64,000 bases of DNA from Asterella californica (GCA_036924285.1 JAYKYS010000014.1:558001-622000); one strand, 5' to 3'; shown: positions 49,716 through 60,658, counted from the stretch's first letter. Numbers and translations are program-made. The notes: generated by a model from the letters alone, not told the origin.

Positions 49716-49970
49716 ATGCTTGAACTCTGTTGCTCTCAGTGACAGGTTTGAAATTTTCGTTTTGAAACTTGTTATATTATCAGGTGAGCTCTTTCTGGTT
49801 GCTACCTGAACTTTGTAGTTCTCAGTTACAGGTTCGAAATTTCTGTTTTGGAAACTGCGTGAGCTCTTTCTGGTGGCTGCCTGAACTTTGCTGCTCTTGT
49901 GACAGGTTTGAAATTTTTGTAATTTGTTATATTGCGGGGTGAGCTCTTTCTGGTTGCTGTCGTTTCACAG
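49716..49970 (+). repeat. Tandem repeat (about 75-80 bp) after the 49.28-kb gene
   Basis: Three copies plus a partial one. Clear units start at 49786, 49861 and 49941 with GAGCTCTTTCTGGTTGCT, then CCTGAACTTTG, TGACAGGTTTGAAATTT and a TTGTTATATT tail. A first, 5'-incomplete unit starts near 49716. They probably lie in the 3' UTR of the small gene. Confidence 0.88.
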
Positions 49971-50073
49971 GATTGGGAATTTCTGGCTTAGCTTCTGGAT
50001 TAGTGGTTGATTTATCATTCGTTTTATGGTGGATGGTTTGGACGTTAGGCATTCATTTTTGCACCCGGTTTAG

Positions 50074-50106
50074 CCGGTCCAGGAGCTTCTTAGCTCCTGC
50101 GAAAGA
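50074..50106. repeat. Hairpin between the two convergent genes
   Basis: CCAGGAGC and GCTCCTGCG form a stem around TTCTTA, with GGTC and GACC able to extend it after a bulge. It lies between the 3' ends of the small gene and the transposase gene and could mark a transcript end, but eukaryotic termination does not depend on such hairpins. Confidence 0.4.
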
Positions 50107-50657
50107 CCACCCCAGTCGGGGGCTATGTCAGTTCAACTCCCAATGGTCTTCTCTGTTATCTCTAAGGTGCCAACAAACTACTACTCTAACAAAATCAAAG
50201 AGTCTCACAACCTCGAAAGACAGTAACAGAGAATACAAAAAAACGAGAGTTATAGCTCTACATAAAACTGAGCATATAACACTCAATCACATCTGATTCA
50301 TAAAACAAATGCTCCAAGCTTCCAACCTCCGATAGGTGAGATAATCCGCGATAATATTGACTAGTGCAAAAATTACAGTCTCAAAAGATGAAAATAGTTT
50401 ATCAAAAATGAAGGGGTTGAGTGCAGAAGAAGCTATTGATAACTCTGCATATTGGTGATTGACTAGATAGCTATAAATTCGACCCATAGTGTACTGCATT
50501 CCTGCAAACAATATTTATATGACCTTGATTAGTTTTGAGCATAGCATAGTTGGAATCTAAATAAATATTTATAAACTAAAATAATATAAGTACTATCATT
50601 CCTGCTGAAATATGAAATAAATGAAAATAGTTTGGTAGTACTGACCAATGAGCTTGA

Positions 50658-52888
50658 TTAGTGTCCAAATATTTTTTTCCGGAGCTCATCTTTCCAATCA
50701 GATGTACGACGTACAAGAACTTGATTGAAGGCAGGTCGTCGTCGAACTGTGGTATCGTTCTGCCGGCGTTTTCTTCTCATAATCATCTCTCTACGAATAT
50801 TCTCGTTCCAATCTAAGGCAGCACACGCAAGCCGAGCCAAGTGTGACTGGTCCCAATGAATCCTCTTCGTCGTAAACTTATTGATCACCAAATGAAATGT
50901 CTCGCTCATGAAGTTCTCCCGAGCTTTTGTGTAATAACGCATCTTCAACCACGTGAAATGCTTCTCGAGAAATGCCGACATCGGAAGATGTGTACGACCT
51001 CCAAGTGGGAACCGAGCCCCCTCTCCGTTAGCTCTAGACACACATTCTCGATCACCAGGGAGAATACGACAGTCGGAGTGATCCCCCGCCCAATGTGATG
51101 CCGCGGTCAAGATATCAAATACCATAATATGCGGATGCTCATCACCTCTGAAACACATAAAAATTATATAAGGACGGACACTATAATTGTACGAGTTATA
51201 TAGAAACAATAAGAGAGTTCAATGATCAATGATACCTGTCACGTGCGGCACGAGCACATGTATAGATCCATGACTTCAACTTGTAGGCAATGTCATTTGC
51301 AGCCAACTCCGGGTACTTCAATCCACGTGTGCGTTCAGGTTCCCAATAATCTTCGGCTGAAAGTCCCAACTCCTCAGCGACACGGTTCACTAGTACCGCT
51401 TTACTTCCAGCAAGGGGTAGACCTTTTGCTCGACAAAAAACCTTCAACATTGGTACTGAAAATACTGAAAGCTCTGTCCTACTATGAGCCTCTTCAATAC
51501 TTTGATCCGAAGAGGACATCTTCGCATCTTGTAGATCGTCCTTGAACTTTTGCACGATATTCTTAGTCTTGTGCCACAAATCCTTTTGATTGCAGATACC
51601 ATGCCTACATCACATCTTTGCAAGTAAGTGTGTGAACCACCAAAGAGTTCAAGATACAAATTCAGGACTTTTTTGATCAACAAATGGATTTTGTCTTACG
51701 TACATGTCAATAATCGTGTCCACATTCCGGTTATCATCATGGATGATCTCCGAGATGAGGATGTCCTTGTCCAAAAGTAGAGCTATACCCTTCTCCACCG
51801 CAGCAGTTTTGATCTTCCAAGAACTAGTGGCTTCAACCCTCGTCATGGTGACCATCTCAATCACACTATTGTCTGCAGCATTGATAAAGGGTACGGTCCC
51901 ATGATACCCATTTCGAGATGAATCCCATCGACAATCTACATACAGGACTAGCGGCTCTACAGTTCATATACTCATGAAGGTTAGATATACAATAAAAATA
52001 TACATAGAATAGATACATGTCACTACAAACATCCATCTTACCTGTGGATGATAGCAGAGACGCATGCATTGTCTCTTTTTTTGCTGTCCATAACTCCTCT
52101 ACAGCAGTACACCAACCAATAGCACATCCAATGCCACTTTGAAAGTCATACCAATGAGACTCACTAGGCACGCTCAGACCCATTGTCTCCAACATGCTTG
52201 CAACTGATGTATAGCTGAGTCCAGCACAAAGAGCGGCATGGTACATTTGCCCAATAATATCAAGTGACCCTCGATCATACTCCATCTCTCCCGACACAAA
52301 AATCGTCTGATGTCCGTTGTCACAAGTGAACTTCAGCTGCCAACACTGGAGGTAAGCGGTGATAGCTGGAGCTAGACAATAAAGAAGACATCCTTGACGA
52401 GGACACTTCGGACGGAAGACCTCACAGAATTCTATCATCTTTGCTCGACCCCATAAACCGTACTGAGCGTCCTTGTGTTCTCGAGGTGCAATCTCGATCT
52501 CAACAAGCTCATCCTCCTCCAACCCATGCACCGGATCATCAGAAGGTCCGAAGTGGTGCTGACTGTTTGGAATCATCATATGACTATCCTCTACATTATC
52601 GACAACCATATCCTCAACTGGCTCTATGTCATCGACATCAGCAGGCTCTACTTGCGCAACACGATCAACACGTCCTCTCTCCAAACCCTCTATACGTCCA
52701 GACGCTCCGTCCAACAACCACCTTAGACATTGAGCATGTGTGGCAGCAGGACCTAACGCATGACGCCGTCGATTATAAGAATCCAACATATCCTCAGGTA
52801 TCCGAATAACTTGAGAGGTATCCGGCCGCCTCCTACGGTGATAGTTGATCCCGTCACTACTGAACTGCCCCCAACGTCTCTCCGCCAT
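50658..52888 (-). CDS. DDE-transposase-like protein with inserted SAP domain
   Basis: Exons on the minus strand: 52888-52042, 51956-51704, 51604-51236, 51147-50658. They sum to 1959 nt, 652 codons plus stop, with phases 1, 2 and 2 all agreeing and no internal stop. Order: basic N-terminus (residues 17-60); acidic linker; a zinc-type cluster C162, C167, C189, H193; RNase H-like core with D290 (LYVDCRWDS), H355-D356-D357 (EIIHDDNRNVD), LWHKTKN at 376, and E572 (SETFHLVINKF). Between the second and third catalytic regions is a SAP DNA-binding motif, about residues 409-446 (MLKVFCRAKGLPLAGSKAVL). The core motifs resemble an unnamed transposase-like family that I associate with cnidarian, mollusc and fish genomes. 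No terminal repeats were found. It could be an active element's gene or a domesticated one; an intact spliced frame argues against long neglect. Confidence 0.8.
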
Positions 52889-53736
52889 AGAGACAACTAC
52901 TATAAGTGAAAAAAACCAAATTCAGATTACCGTGGAAATACTAAATACATTATGTGTCTAGCTTCATGACATCTTGTCCCTCATATACTATTATACTAAT
53001 GCATCAATAAAACAAAAATTACAAAAAATATCCAACTTCAACCCTAGACAGAAAAAAAAGAAAGCAGAGCAAAACATGAAACAACAATAGAAATCATGAA
53101 AAACAGCTCATGGGTGTAAATACCTGTCTCAAGAACAAATAAATGTGTAAATTACCTCCTCCTTTCTCACAGAAATATACTCCAAATTAGTTCCTCAAAT
53201 CTGCGAAGAGCTCACAAAGTATTCAATTTAGTCATATTACATAAAACATTATAAAACATTCTAGATGTCTAAACTATATGCGAGTACAAAAGACACTACT
53301 TAGCTTAGGATCTGAAAAGTTACCAGGAGAGAGGAGGAGGCCAGCAAAATCTTTGTGCAAGTGCACAATGAGAATTCAAGGGAGAGAGGAGAGGAAAGAC
53401 CTCACCTTCGCTGGCTTGGTCACGGGAGAGGAGGGCTGGCAGAGTTTCCCAGGAGGAAAGGACAGTCAGTAGTCACAACCCCTGACGCAGTACAATCTTG
53501 TTACAAACTGCCCTTGTTTCAGGGCAGCTGCCCAAATGGAAAATGAATTCAAATTTTGAAAACTGACTGCCCGCTTTACATGATTGGCTGAGAGTATTTT
53601 GGCTCTCCTAGACTTTGTAGTAGCCGGAAAACGTTTTTGACTTTGCCAAGAATGTAATGTATCCAAACCGCTGTCAAACGATACTAAGCTGACCGGAAAT
53701 GACTCACTACAGGTGCCGTAAATTTATTTCGCGTTT

Positions 53737-53835
53737 TCTCTGGGTTACCCAGATTTCACTTGTTTCTCTATCCGTTCACGAAAAGTGAGGACTCTGGGTA
53801 ACCCAGACCCTATGTACTTGGAGGCGGGGTTTAAG
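53737..53835. repeat. Paired-palindrome repeat (TCTGGGTTACCCAGA), copy 2
   Basis: TCTGGGTTACCCAGA at 53739-53753 and TCTGGGTAACCCAGA at 53793-53807, then CCCTATGTAC, GGAGGCGGGG and GTTTAAG. The plan matches 10518-10620. Spacing between the palindromes is 54-58 bp in both copies. Confidence 0.6.
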
Positions 53836-54854
53836 TTAGTGTGAGGCAAATTTGGGTCACCTCTTTCTCCAGATATTCCATTTCATTACCCCGGGGTCCA
53901 TCCGGATCCGGACAAACGCTTCCCGTTTTCCACTAGATCTAGCTTCTATACACAGTAACCTTCCATGACCAACTCACACTATGCACACAATCCGACAGAA
54001 TTTACTTTACCGCACCCCTAATCGGAACTGACCTCACTTCTTTTTAACTTTCCATTACTTGATTACACCTTTGACTGGGAATACCAAGTTTAACAGGTCA
54101 AAATGCCACGTAATCTAAACGTACATGTCAAACAGTTCACTATCTGTATACACAAAACGTCCAATTTACAGTGCCTTCACAACATATTATCAACTCATGT
54201 AATCTCTTATTTAGCTTGTATAATGTTTTCACAAAGTGACGAAATCTATTCGAACCTGCTATTGCCGGTCAAGTCATACAAAGTTAAAAAGAATGGATCA
54301 AGTCCGACAAACTTGTATCAAGATTCAAGATGTCAAGTAAATGTCTGCACCATCCGGGTGGTCCAATTGATATCAACCGCGAGAGATCAACGACACTAAA
54401 GCAGCGTCGATATTCAGAATAAACCTGGCCTCGTGACTGCTCCATCGCGATTCCCGATTGTTCCGCGACGAATGCCGTAAATGTGAATCCGCGTATGAAC
54501 CGGATTCAGTTCTTTGGACATTCTCGTGGTGATACTGGCGGCAGCCGGATATATAAATGACCTGCGCTACTCGACCTCTTCAAGCCACTGGACGGTAAGG
54601 ATTTCTGGCTTTGAAACGCGGAATATGCATGCAAGATCGGTTTCTAGTAACTTTTGCTCATTTGTTGTTATCAGGAAAATATGTAAGTGTTAAACGTAAA
54701 TCCTATACCAAGTTGATAAGAAAATATTAAGTATTTTATAAATATTAAATAAAAATTAAATTTGAAGACGTGAAAAGACCTGGACATAAACCATAAAGGG
54801 ACCACGGAAATTCACACTCTCCAAAGTACATATCTGAGCTACTGATCACCATCC

Positions 54855-54940
54855 GAAATCTTTTAATTTATTACTTAACTTATAAATTAAACCCTTGGAT
54901 ATTTGTCTCCTCCATCAAGAGGTGGTGAATATGCAAGAAA
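54855..54940 (-). repeat. Multi-hairpin repeat family, partial inverted copy G
   Basis: On the minus strand it reads GCATATTCACCACCTC, loop, GGAGGAGACAAATATCC, then GGGTTTAATTTATAAG. It is in opposite orientation to copy H about 125 bp away. Confidence 0.5.
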
Positions 54941-55064
54941 AAGAACTGGAGTATCAGATGTAGACTTGCCGGTTCCCCGGAAAATGAAAAAGAACCGAAC
55001 TTACAATTCTTGACAACCTCCAGTCGATACACTATTCACATAAATCTTCATAATCCATAACACT

Positions 55065-55330
55065 ATGCATATTCACATCTTCCAATTTCGGAAGAAGGGA
55101 ATATGCCCAGGTGGTTTGATTTATTGTCTAACCCTTTCGTCTTGAAAGGTTAAGTAATAAATTAAACTACTGCAGCAGGCTACCGCAGTTATATTCTCCA
55201 AAGTGTATCTGGACTCTCTCCACTTATGGATTAAGTCGAGCTCTTTTCACATTTGTAAGTCCAGTTAACATATAATAATTAAAAAAATAGAATTATTTTA
55301 CCAACTTAAGATATAATTACCATAATATAA
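55065..55330 (+). repeat. Multi-hairpin repeat family, most complete copy H
   Basis: In order: ATGCATATTCACATCTTCC and GGAAGAAGGGAATATGC (hairpin 1); GATTTATTGTCTAACCCTTT and AAAGGTTAAGTAATAAATT (hairpin 2); CAGGCTACCGCAGTTATATT; CTGGACTCTCTCCACTTATG; and a TTAACATATAATAATTAAA tail. This copy is the best guide to the family's structure. Confidence 0.65.
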
Positions 55331-55742
55331 TGATAATATTATATGGAAGTAAAAGTCAAGGTAGATTTGCAGCGATAAGGGTTCAAGTGAACATTTCTTA
55401 AACACGAAAATAGATTTTCTAAAAAATTATTTCGCACTCTAGCTCCAACGAGATCAATATTTTGCACTCTAGCTACCACAAGATCATCTCGAATGTGTCG
55501 CTTGTCGGTTTCTTTTCTCTTGTAAGAACTCAAATCAGTATGCATATTATTCACATTGGTATGGACACGAACGTTTGTCATTATCACTCTGCAGGAGAAT
55601 TTCTCAATATTTGAAGTAAATCTGAGAAAGAAATATTTTGATTTTATAGATCTGGTTTTCTTGTAACAACAATGGCTTATTCTACATCAGCCAAGAAACA
55701 AGAAACACATAATACCAGAAAGAGGAGAAAAAGAGAAGAATA

Positions 55743-55974
55743 TGTAGAACGATCGATACTTTTAAGAAGACACTCCAAGAAGAAAGAGCAAGTAGACAAT
55801 GAAATAAATAAGAATGAGATGAGAGAGACTTCATCTCTTCATGTATATATAGTAAGATGAGTACAAAAGAAACCTTAATGGTGAGTTAGCTCTCTAACTA
55901 ACTATACATAACGACTCTAACTACTCCAAATGATATCACCCATTGCTATACTAGAGCTTGAGACTATATCAACA
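55743..55974 (-). repeat. 3' LTR of the copia element
   Basis: 232 bp with TGT...ACA ends and a TATATATAG/CTATATATA core. It aligns along its length with 62331-62562, with many substitutions. Confidence 0.85.
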
Positions 55975-56039
55975 CTCCTCTTATTTGACTTGTACAACGA
56001 TAATATGCTCTCAGTATGGTTGAGAGATTTTATATACTT

Positions 56040-56849
56040 GACTGCAAACCCATTGCTACGCCATTAGAGCAAGGAGTTAAGCTAGGAGCATAGGATGATG
56101 AGTTGCTTGATGATCCCCGCATGTATAGACATATGGTTGGGGATCTTATGTATTTGACTATCACCAGACCAGACTTGAGATATGTCGTCGATCTGATCAG
56201 TTAGTTTATGCAATCACTACGGAGATCACATTCAAAAGTTGTCAAGCGATCCTCCGTTACGGTGAAGTTCTTGATGTAGTACAGACTTCACTGTCGATAT
56301 GATGGATCATTTTTATTACATGATTACACTGATGCTGACTGGACAAAGAGTTTGTCCATGAGATTCACTTCAGATTACACTTTTGGACTTGGAAGCGTTG
56401 CTATAAGTTGAGCTCCTAAGAAGTAACCTACTTTTGCTTAGTCGTCCACAGAAGCAAAGTACCAAGGAGCAACGAACGCAACATCCGAATGGATTTGGCT
56501 CCGCTGTCTAATATCTGATATTCATGTGAAGTGTACAGATCGTGTTGTTGTATATACTGACAACATTAGAAGCATGAAGTTGGCTAGTAATATTATTTTA
56601 TATATTAGGACGAAGAACATTGAGGTGTACTATCATTTCATTAGAGAGAAAGTCTTTGCAAGAGAGATTGAGCTCAGTTATGTGAGTAATCTTATTTTAC
56701 ATATTAGGACGAAGCACATTGAGATGCATTGTCATTTCACTAGAGAGAAAGTCTTTGCGAGAGATCATGTTGCCGATATCTTTACTAAGGCATTGTCTAA
56801 AGATAAATTTGATGCTTTCAGACATTGTCTAATAGCACAAAATGTATAA
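56040..56849 (+). pseudogene. Copia RT C-terminus and RNase H, inverted relative to the element
   Basis: The plus-strand frame reads LDCKPIATPLEQGVKLG, DPRMYRHMVGDLMYLTITRP, then TDADWTKS and VVVYTDNIRSMKLAS, and ends near HVADIFTKALSKDKFDAF. These are the end of copia reverse transcriptase and the RNase H domain. Several stops interrupt it up to 56.43 kb; the last 108 codons are open. Orientation is opposite to gag and integrase in the same LTR pair. Within it, a 99-bp segment is duplicated (56586 and 56685), giving two RTKxIE-HF-REKVFAR blocks. Confidence 0.8.
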
Positions 56850-56935
56850 TAAACTCCATTATTATTATTAGAGATGTATAATAATAATGGAGTTTATTAT
56901 TATTATACATCTCTAATAAACTCCATATCAAGAAA
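56850..56935. repeat. Nested palindrome at the inversion junction
   Basis: AAACTCCATTATTATTAT and its complement ATAATAATAATGGAGTTT lie 9 bases apart, and the right arm pairs again with a following TTATTATTATACATCTC block. The palindrome sits between the plus-strand RNase H and the minus-strand RT, where an inversion or fold-back copying event would be expected to leave one. Confidence 0.8.
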
Positions 56936-56999
56936 GTAAGCTCTCCTAAGTCAATCAGCTCGAACTCAGATATCAAGAGATCTTTGATCTAAGAAATAA

Positions 57000-57480
57000 G
57001 CTCCTTATAGTTACCGGTAACGATCATAGTAGATGATCACCACAGTTTGATCTCGTACTCTCAATGAATACAAGGTAGAGTTTGAACTACAAAGATGAAA
57101 ACCAAGAGACTGCAAGTAAGAACTGATCTTTGCATACCATGCTCTTCGTGTCTATTTCAGACCATAGAGGGCCTTTCGTAACTTACACGAGAAGGAAAAT
57201 TAGGATCCTCATAACCTAGAGATTGCTGCATGTAGACCTCCTCCTCAAGATGGAAGACGTTCTTGAAGCCATCTGGTGCATCTTCTAATCTTTTTGAGCA
57301 GCAACTACTAGTACAGTTCAAATAGTCATCGTCTTCGCTATTGGAGCAAAAGTCTCTTCAGAATCCACTCCATGTTAATGTGCGTAGCCCTTGGTTACCA
57401 ACCTATTCTTGTACCGACACACGGTACCATCCGAGTTGAGCTTGACCTTTAAGTCTCACTTGCAACCAATCGTCTTCTTA
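57000..57480 (-). pseudogene. Copia reverse transcriptase, N-terminal half
   Basis: Minus-strand frames give DGTVCRYKNRLVTKGYAH, then GVDSEETFAPIAK, and further on LEEEVYMQQSLGYEDPNFPS. These follow the copia RT pattern in order. Stops and a frame change are present. The catalytic YxDD region is not found in this piece. Confidence 0.75.
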
Positions 57481-58111
57481 TCCTCAAGTAAGTCCACCAA
57501 CTCCCAAATCTGTTGATGGTGTAGCACAAGAAGCTCAGCTTCCATAGCACTCATCCATGAGCTTTATGCATCTCCTCCTCAAGCTAGCTCGGTTCTTGTT
57601 CCTGAAGAACATTGGTCATATATGCATGATATGCAACAAGAAAACCTTCATGCATATACATACTCATTGGATGCTTTGGCCGTTCAGATATGCGAGAGAT
57701 AATTCGTGCTAGTCACGTCTCTTTGCAACTGATATGACATAGACGTCAAGATCTGAGACAAAGTATCCAAGGGATGTGGAACCACATATCTGGACGAGTC
57801 AAACACACGTTGTAATAGCATTCGATCGTCATGTGAGAAACTATACTACTAGTCCCACTAGGCTGTGTTACATGGACTCTAGCATTAGCAACAACTCTAT
57901 GTGCAATTGATTTTGATATGAAATCAATGATTTCTCTAGATCCTCCACTCATTATACTACTCTGAGGTACTACAGTGGACTGACTCCTTGGTTCTACAAT
58001 AGATACAAGGATGGCTATGACAGGTGCAATAGCAAATCAAGATTGTAGTTCGTCAAAGATAACATCTAAACTGATATAGAACTACTTCGACGGAAGATTA
58101 TAACATCTATA

Positions 58112-58890
58112 TCATTTCATATCCATATCCAAGGAAGATACATCTATCTCTTTTACATTTTTTACGTTTCTCATCAAGTATGTGCACAAACAAATACATT
58201 CGAAAACTTTAAAGAAAAAATAATTAGGTTTACTATCTATGAAGAACTCCATCGATGTTTGGCTATTGACTGTCGCTGTAGACGTCCGATTCATCAGATA
58301 CATTACACATGAAACAGCTTCTGCCCAGTAAGGTCTATGCATGATCTTCTCGTTCAACATAACACACACAACTTTTGTTATGTGTTGGTTCTTGCGCTCC
58401 ACAATCCTCTTCTGCTGCAGATTATAACTACAAGTCTTCTGGGTTGGAGCTCATGCAGATATGCACCGAACTCTCTAGAAAAGAACTCACCTCCTCATCA
58501 TATCTCAGACAGATGATAGATTCTCTAGATTGTTTCTCCACCAACTTGCAAAAATTCTGGAATGTTGAGGATATTTCAGCAGAAGACTTGTTTATCAACA
58601 AATAGATCTAACTATAACGCGAATAATCATCAATGAAGGACACGAAGCACTAGAAATCAGTCATACTTGGTTGAGAAGCAATCCATACATCAGTGTGAAC
58701 AAGCTCCAAGAGCTTGTCCGCTCTACTATCTGATACTTTAAAGGGTTGTCTATCTTACTTGCCAAACTGACATGCTGCATAGACTCCAGTGGGCTCACTA
58801 GATTTGAATTTGGCTAGACTTGTAACCAAGTCAGAACTATGAAGACTTTTCAGTCTCTGGAAGTTCATGTGTCCAATTCGTTTGTGCCAG
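58112..58890 (-). pseudogene. Copia GAG-pre-integrase and integrase remnant
   Basis: Minus strand: WHKRIGHMNFQRLKSLHSSD marks the segment before integrase, then LELVHTDVWIAS, FVSFIDDYSRY, and, after an open stretch (58112-58402), MERKNQHITKVVCVMLNEK, YWAEAVSCVMYLMNR. Two or more stops break it. Confidence 0.8.
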
Positions 58891-60249
58891 ATGTCAATAT
58901 CAGATACTACTGGACCACTCTATCCATACATGGCAGCCTGTAACTTAAGCGCAGAAGCATCTAGTTAGAACAACTTATCACTCTTGCTACCTCGAGCTAT
59001 GACAATGCTATTAAAATATTCAATAAAGCATCCATCTTTATTGAAGAGCACTTGCATATCATGCTCTATCAAATGTCATATAGACAGCAAGTTTCTACTC
59101 AGTGTGAGTACATGCAAGACATTTCATATACCAATATACGTTGAAGCATGAATGTCTAGCGAAATGTTATCTTTGTGTTGGATCTGGTGCTTGGTGTCAT
59201 CACTTGTCACCATAAATTGAGGAGTCTTCACAAGCTTGAGTGAACTAAATCACTCTCGACGAGGTGTCATGTATCTGATGGCGTCGGAGTTGATCACATA
59301 GTCAATATGTGGCTCGAAACTCGCATAACTCTCATGTGTTGTAATCAACAACTGCTTCAAATAGACTTGCTCAGTTGCTGCATGACCTTGCTAGTTGTAG
59401 CCTTGCTAGTTGTTGTCCTATTGCTTTTGGTTGTTCTGTGACTTGTAACATTGATCGGCATTGTGGTCTTGCTTCTTGCAGTAGTTGTAGAAACTAGACA
59501 TACGTCTTTGATTGTTGAAAAAACCAACCTATTGTTGGTTTTGCTAGTTCAGATTCTGCTGCTATGACTATTGTTGTTGTTGTTGTCCGCGATCCGTCCG
59601 TGTCTAACACCTTTTCCACGACGCCTATCTTGAGATCCCAAATTTGCAAACAGACAGATTCTTGCTAACTCGTCGAAGTAGAATTCTCCAATAGACGCGC
59701 CTCTTCTCTTAACATCATAAGAACTAGTAGTTCATCAAACCGCGGTGTCATGTTGCAAGTTGCTTTATGTGTGGAAAATGTGCGTTTTATGTGGTTATGC
59801 AAGAGGAGCATTTAAGCAGCTGCCCCCTAGCTTAAGCTAGACTATTGGTTAGCAGTACCTTAGGTTAAGTTGGGGTCTAGGGCAAGCTGGACCGTTGTTT
59901 GAAAGAAGAAAAAATTGAACTTATGAGATATGAAGATACCATGTTGTAGTGCTCATCGAGCTGAACGTCGTGTCATGTTCAGATTTATGAAAATAGTCTC
60001 TTGTGAGAAAAATCTATTACTTGTAGTTAAGTAAAAAACATGTTTTGGAGAATTGTTTAGTTAGTCGTAGAAAGTGAGATTGTGGATATTGAAGTTCTGG
60101 GTGTAGGTTGTCTATAGAAATTTGAAGTGACGTGAATGGATCTACGGTGGCAAGATATGAAGACTAGAAGCAATGAAGGACGCTTGAAACTAAAAAAGAC
60201 AAAAGCCTTAACTTTTCTTGCGTCTCTTTTATGTATAACAACTTATAAT

Positions 60250-60470
60250 GGGTTGTTGGTTGGCAGAGGACTCTAAAGTCTTAGCTTAGAAAGCCAAATG
60301 TCCAAGGTTCAAATCCAGCCGTGAGCAAATGATTATCACTGCATATCGATCTTCGCAAGAAGGATTAGGATAGGTGTAATTATGATTACATTTAGAGAAG
60401 AGAGACGCGATCTCTCTTAAATGTAGCTTGTATGAGTGGTGCTTTCGTATGTTGTTGGTTCCATTGTAAG
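60250..60470 (+). repeat. tRNA-like (SINE-type) insertion in the gag remnant
   Basis: GGTTGGCAGAGGACTC resembles a polymerase III A box and GGTTCAAATCC a B box, 40-45 bases apart, as in tRNA-derived SINE heads. The T-stem pairs poorly, so it is not a functional tRNA. The right boundary is uncertain. Confidence 0.4.
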
Positions 60471-60575
60471 ATATGACCATGACTCTAGCAGCAGCTGGTA
60501 AGTATTGCAGACAATGAGGGTTGTAAATTCACAAAATTTTGACTTTTTTTTATTTTTTTCCTTTGCATTATACAA

Positions 60576-60658
60576 GCTACTCGTCTACTGGGGCTGCTGG
60601 TGTGTGAGCAGCTGCTCACACACCAGTGTCTTCATTCTAGACGAGCTGCTCGTCTACT
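60576..60658. repeat. Perfect 30-bp palindrome within near-identical direct repeats
   Basis: CTGGTGTGTGAGCAG is directly followed by CTGCTCACACACCAG (60597-60626). It is flanked by GCTACTCGTCTACT (60576-60589) and GCTGCTCGTCTACT (60645-60658), 13 of 14 identical. ACGAGCTGCTCGT in the right flank is itself a palindrome. Confidence 0.9.

Larger units (their letters stand above)
52889..55742. other. AT-rich intergenic stretch with repeats
   Basis: No supported gene. It should contain the promoter of the transposase gene near 52.9-53.2 kb. The paired-palindrome repeat (53737) and two hairpin-family copies (54855, 55065) lie here. Short frames, such as 54103-54399, show no conserved features. Confidence 0.6.

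Noticed and set aside
50074..50106. Intrinsic transcription terminator
   Set aside because: Rho-independent terminators are bacterial; the hairpin is real but that role does not apply to a plant nuclear gene.
52441..52809. 122-codon plus-strand frame
   Set aside because: Antisense of exon 1 of the transposase-like gene, which has an intact and recognisable product.
56526..56849. Independent 107-aa gene
   Set aside because: It is the end of a copia RNase H domain with an internal duplication, within a bounded LTR element.
60250..60330. Functional tRNA gene
   Set aside because: A- and B-box-like motifs are present but the T-stem and acceptor stem do not pair.
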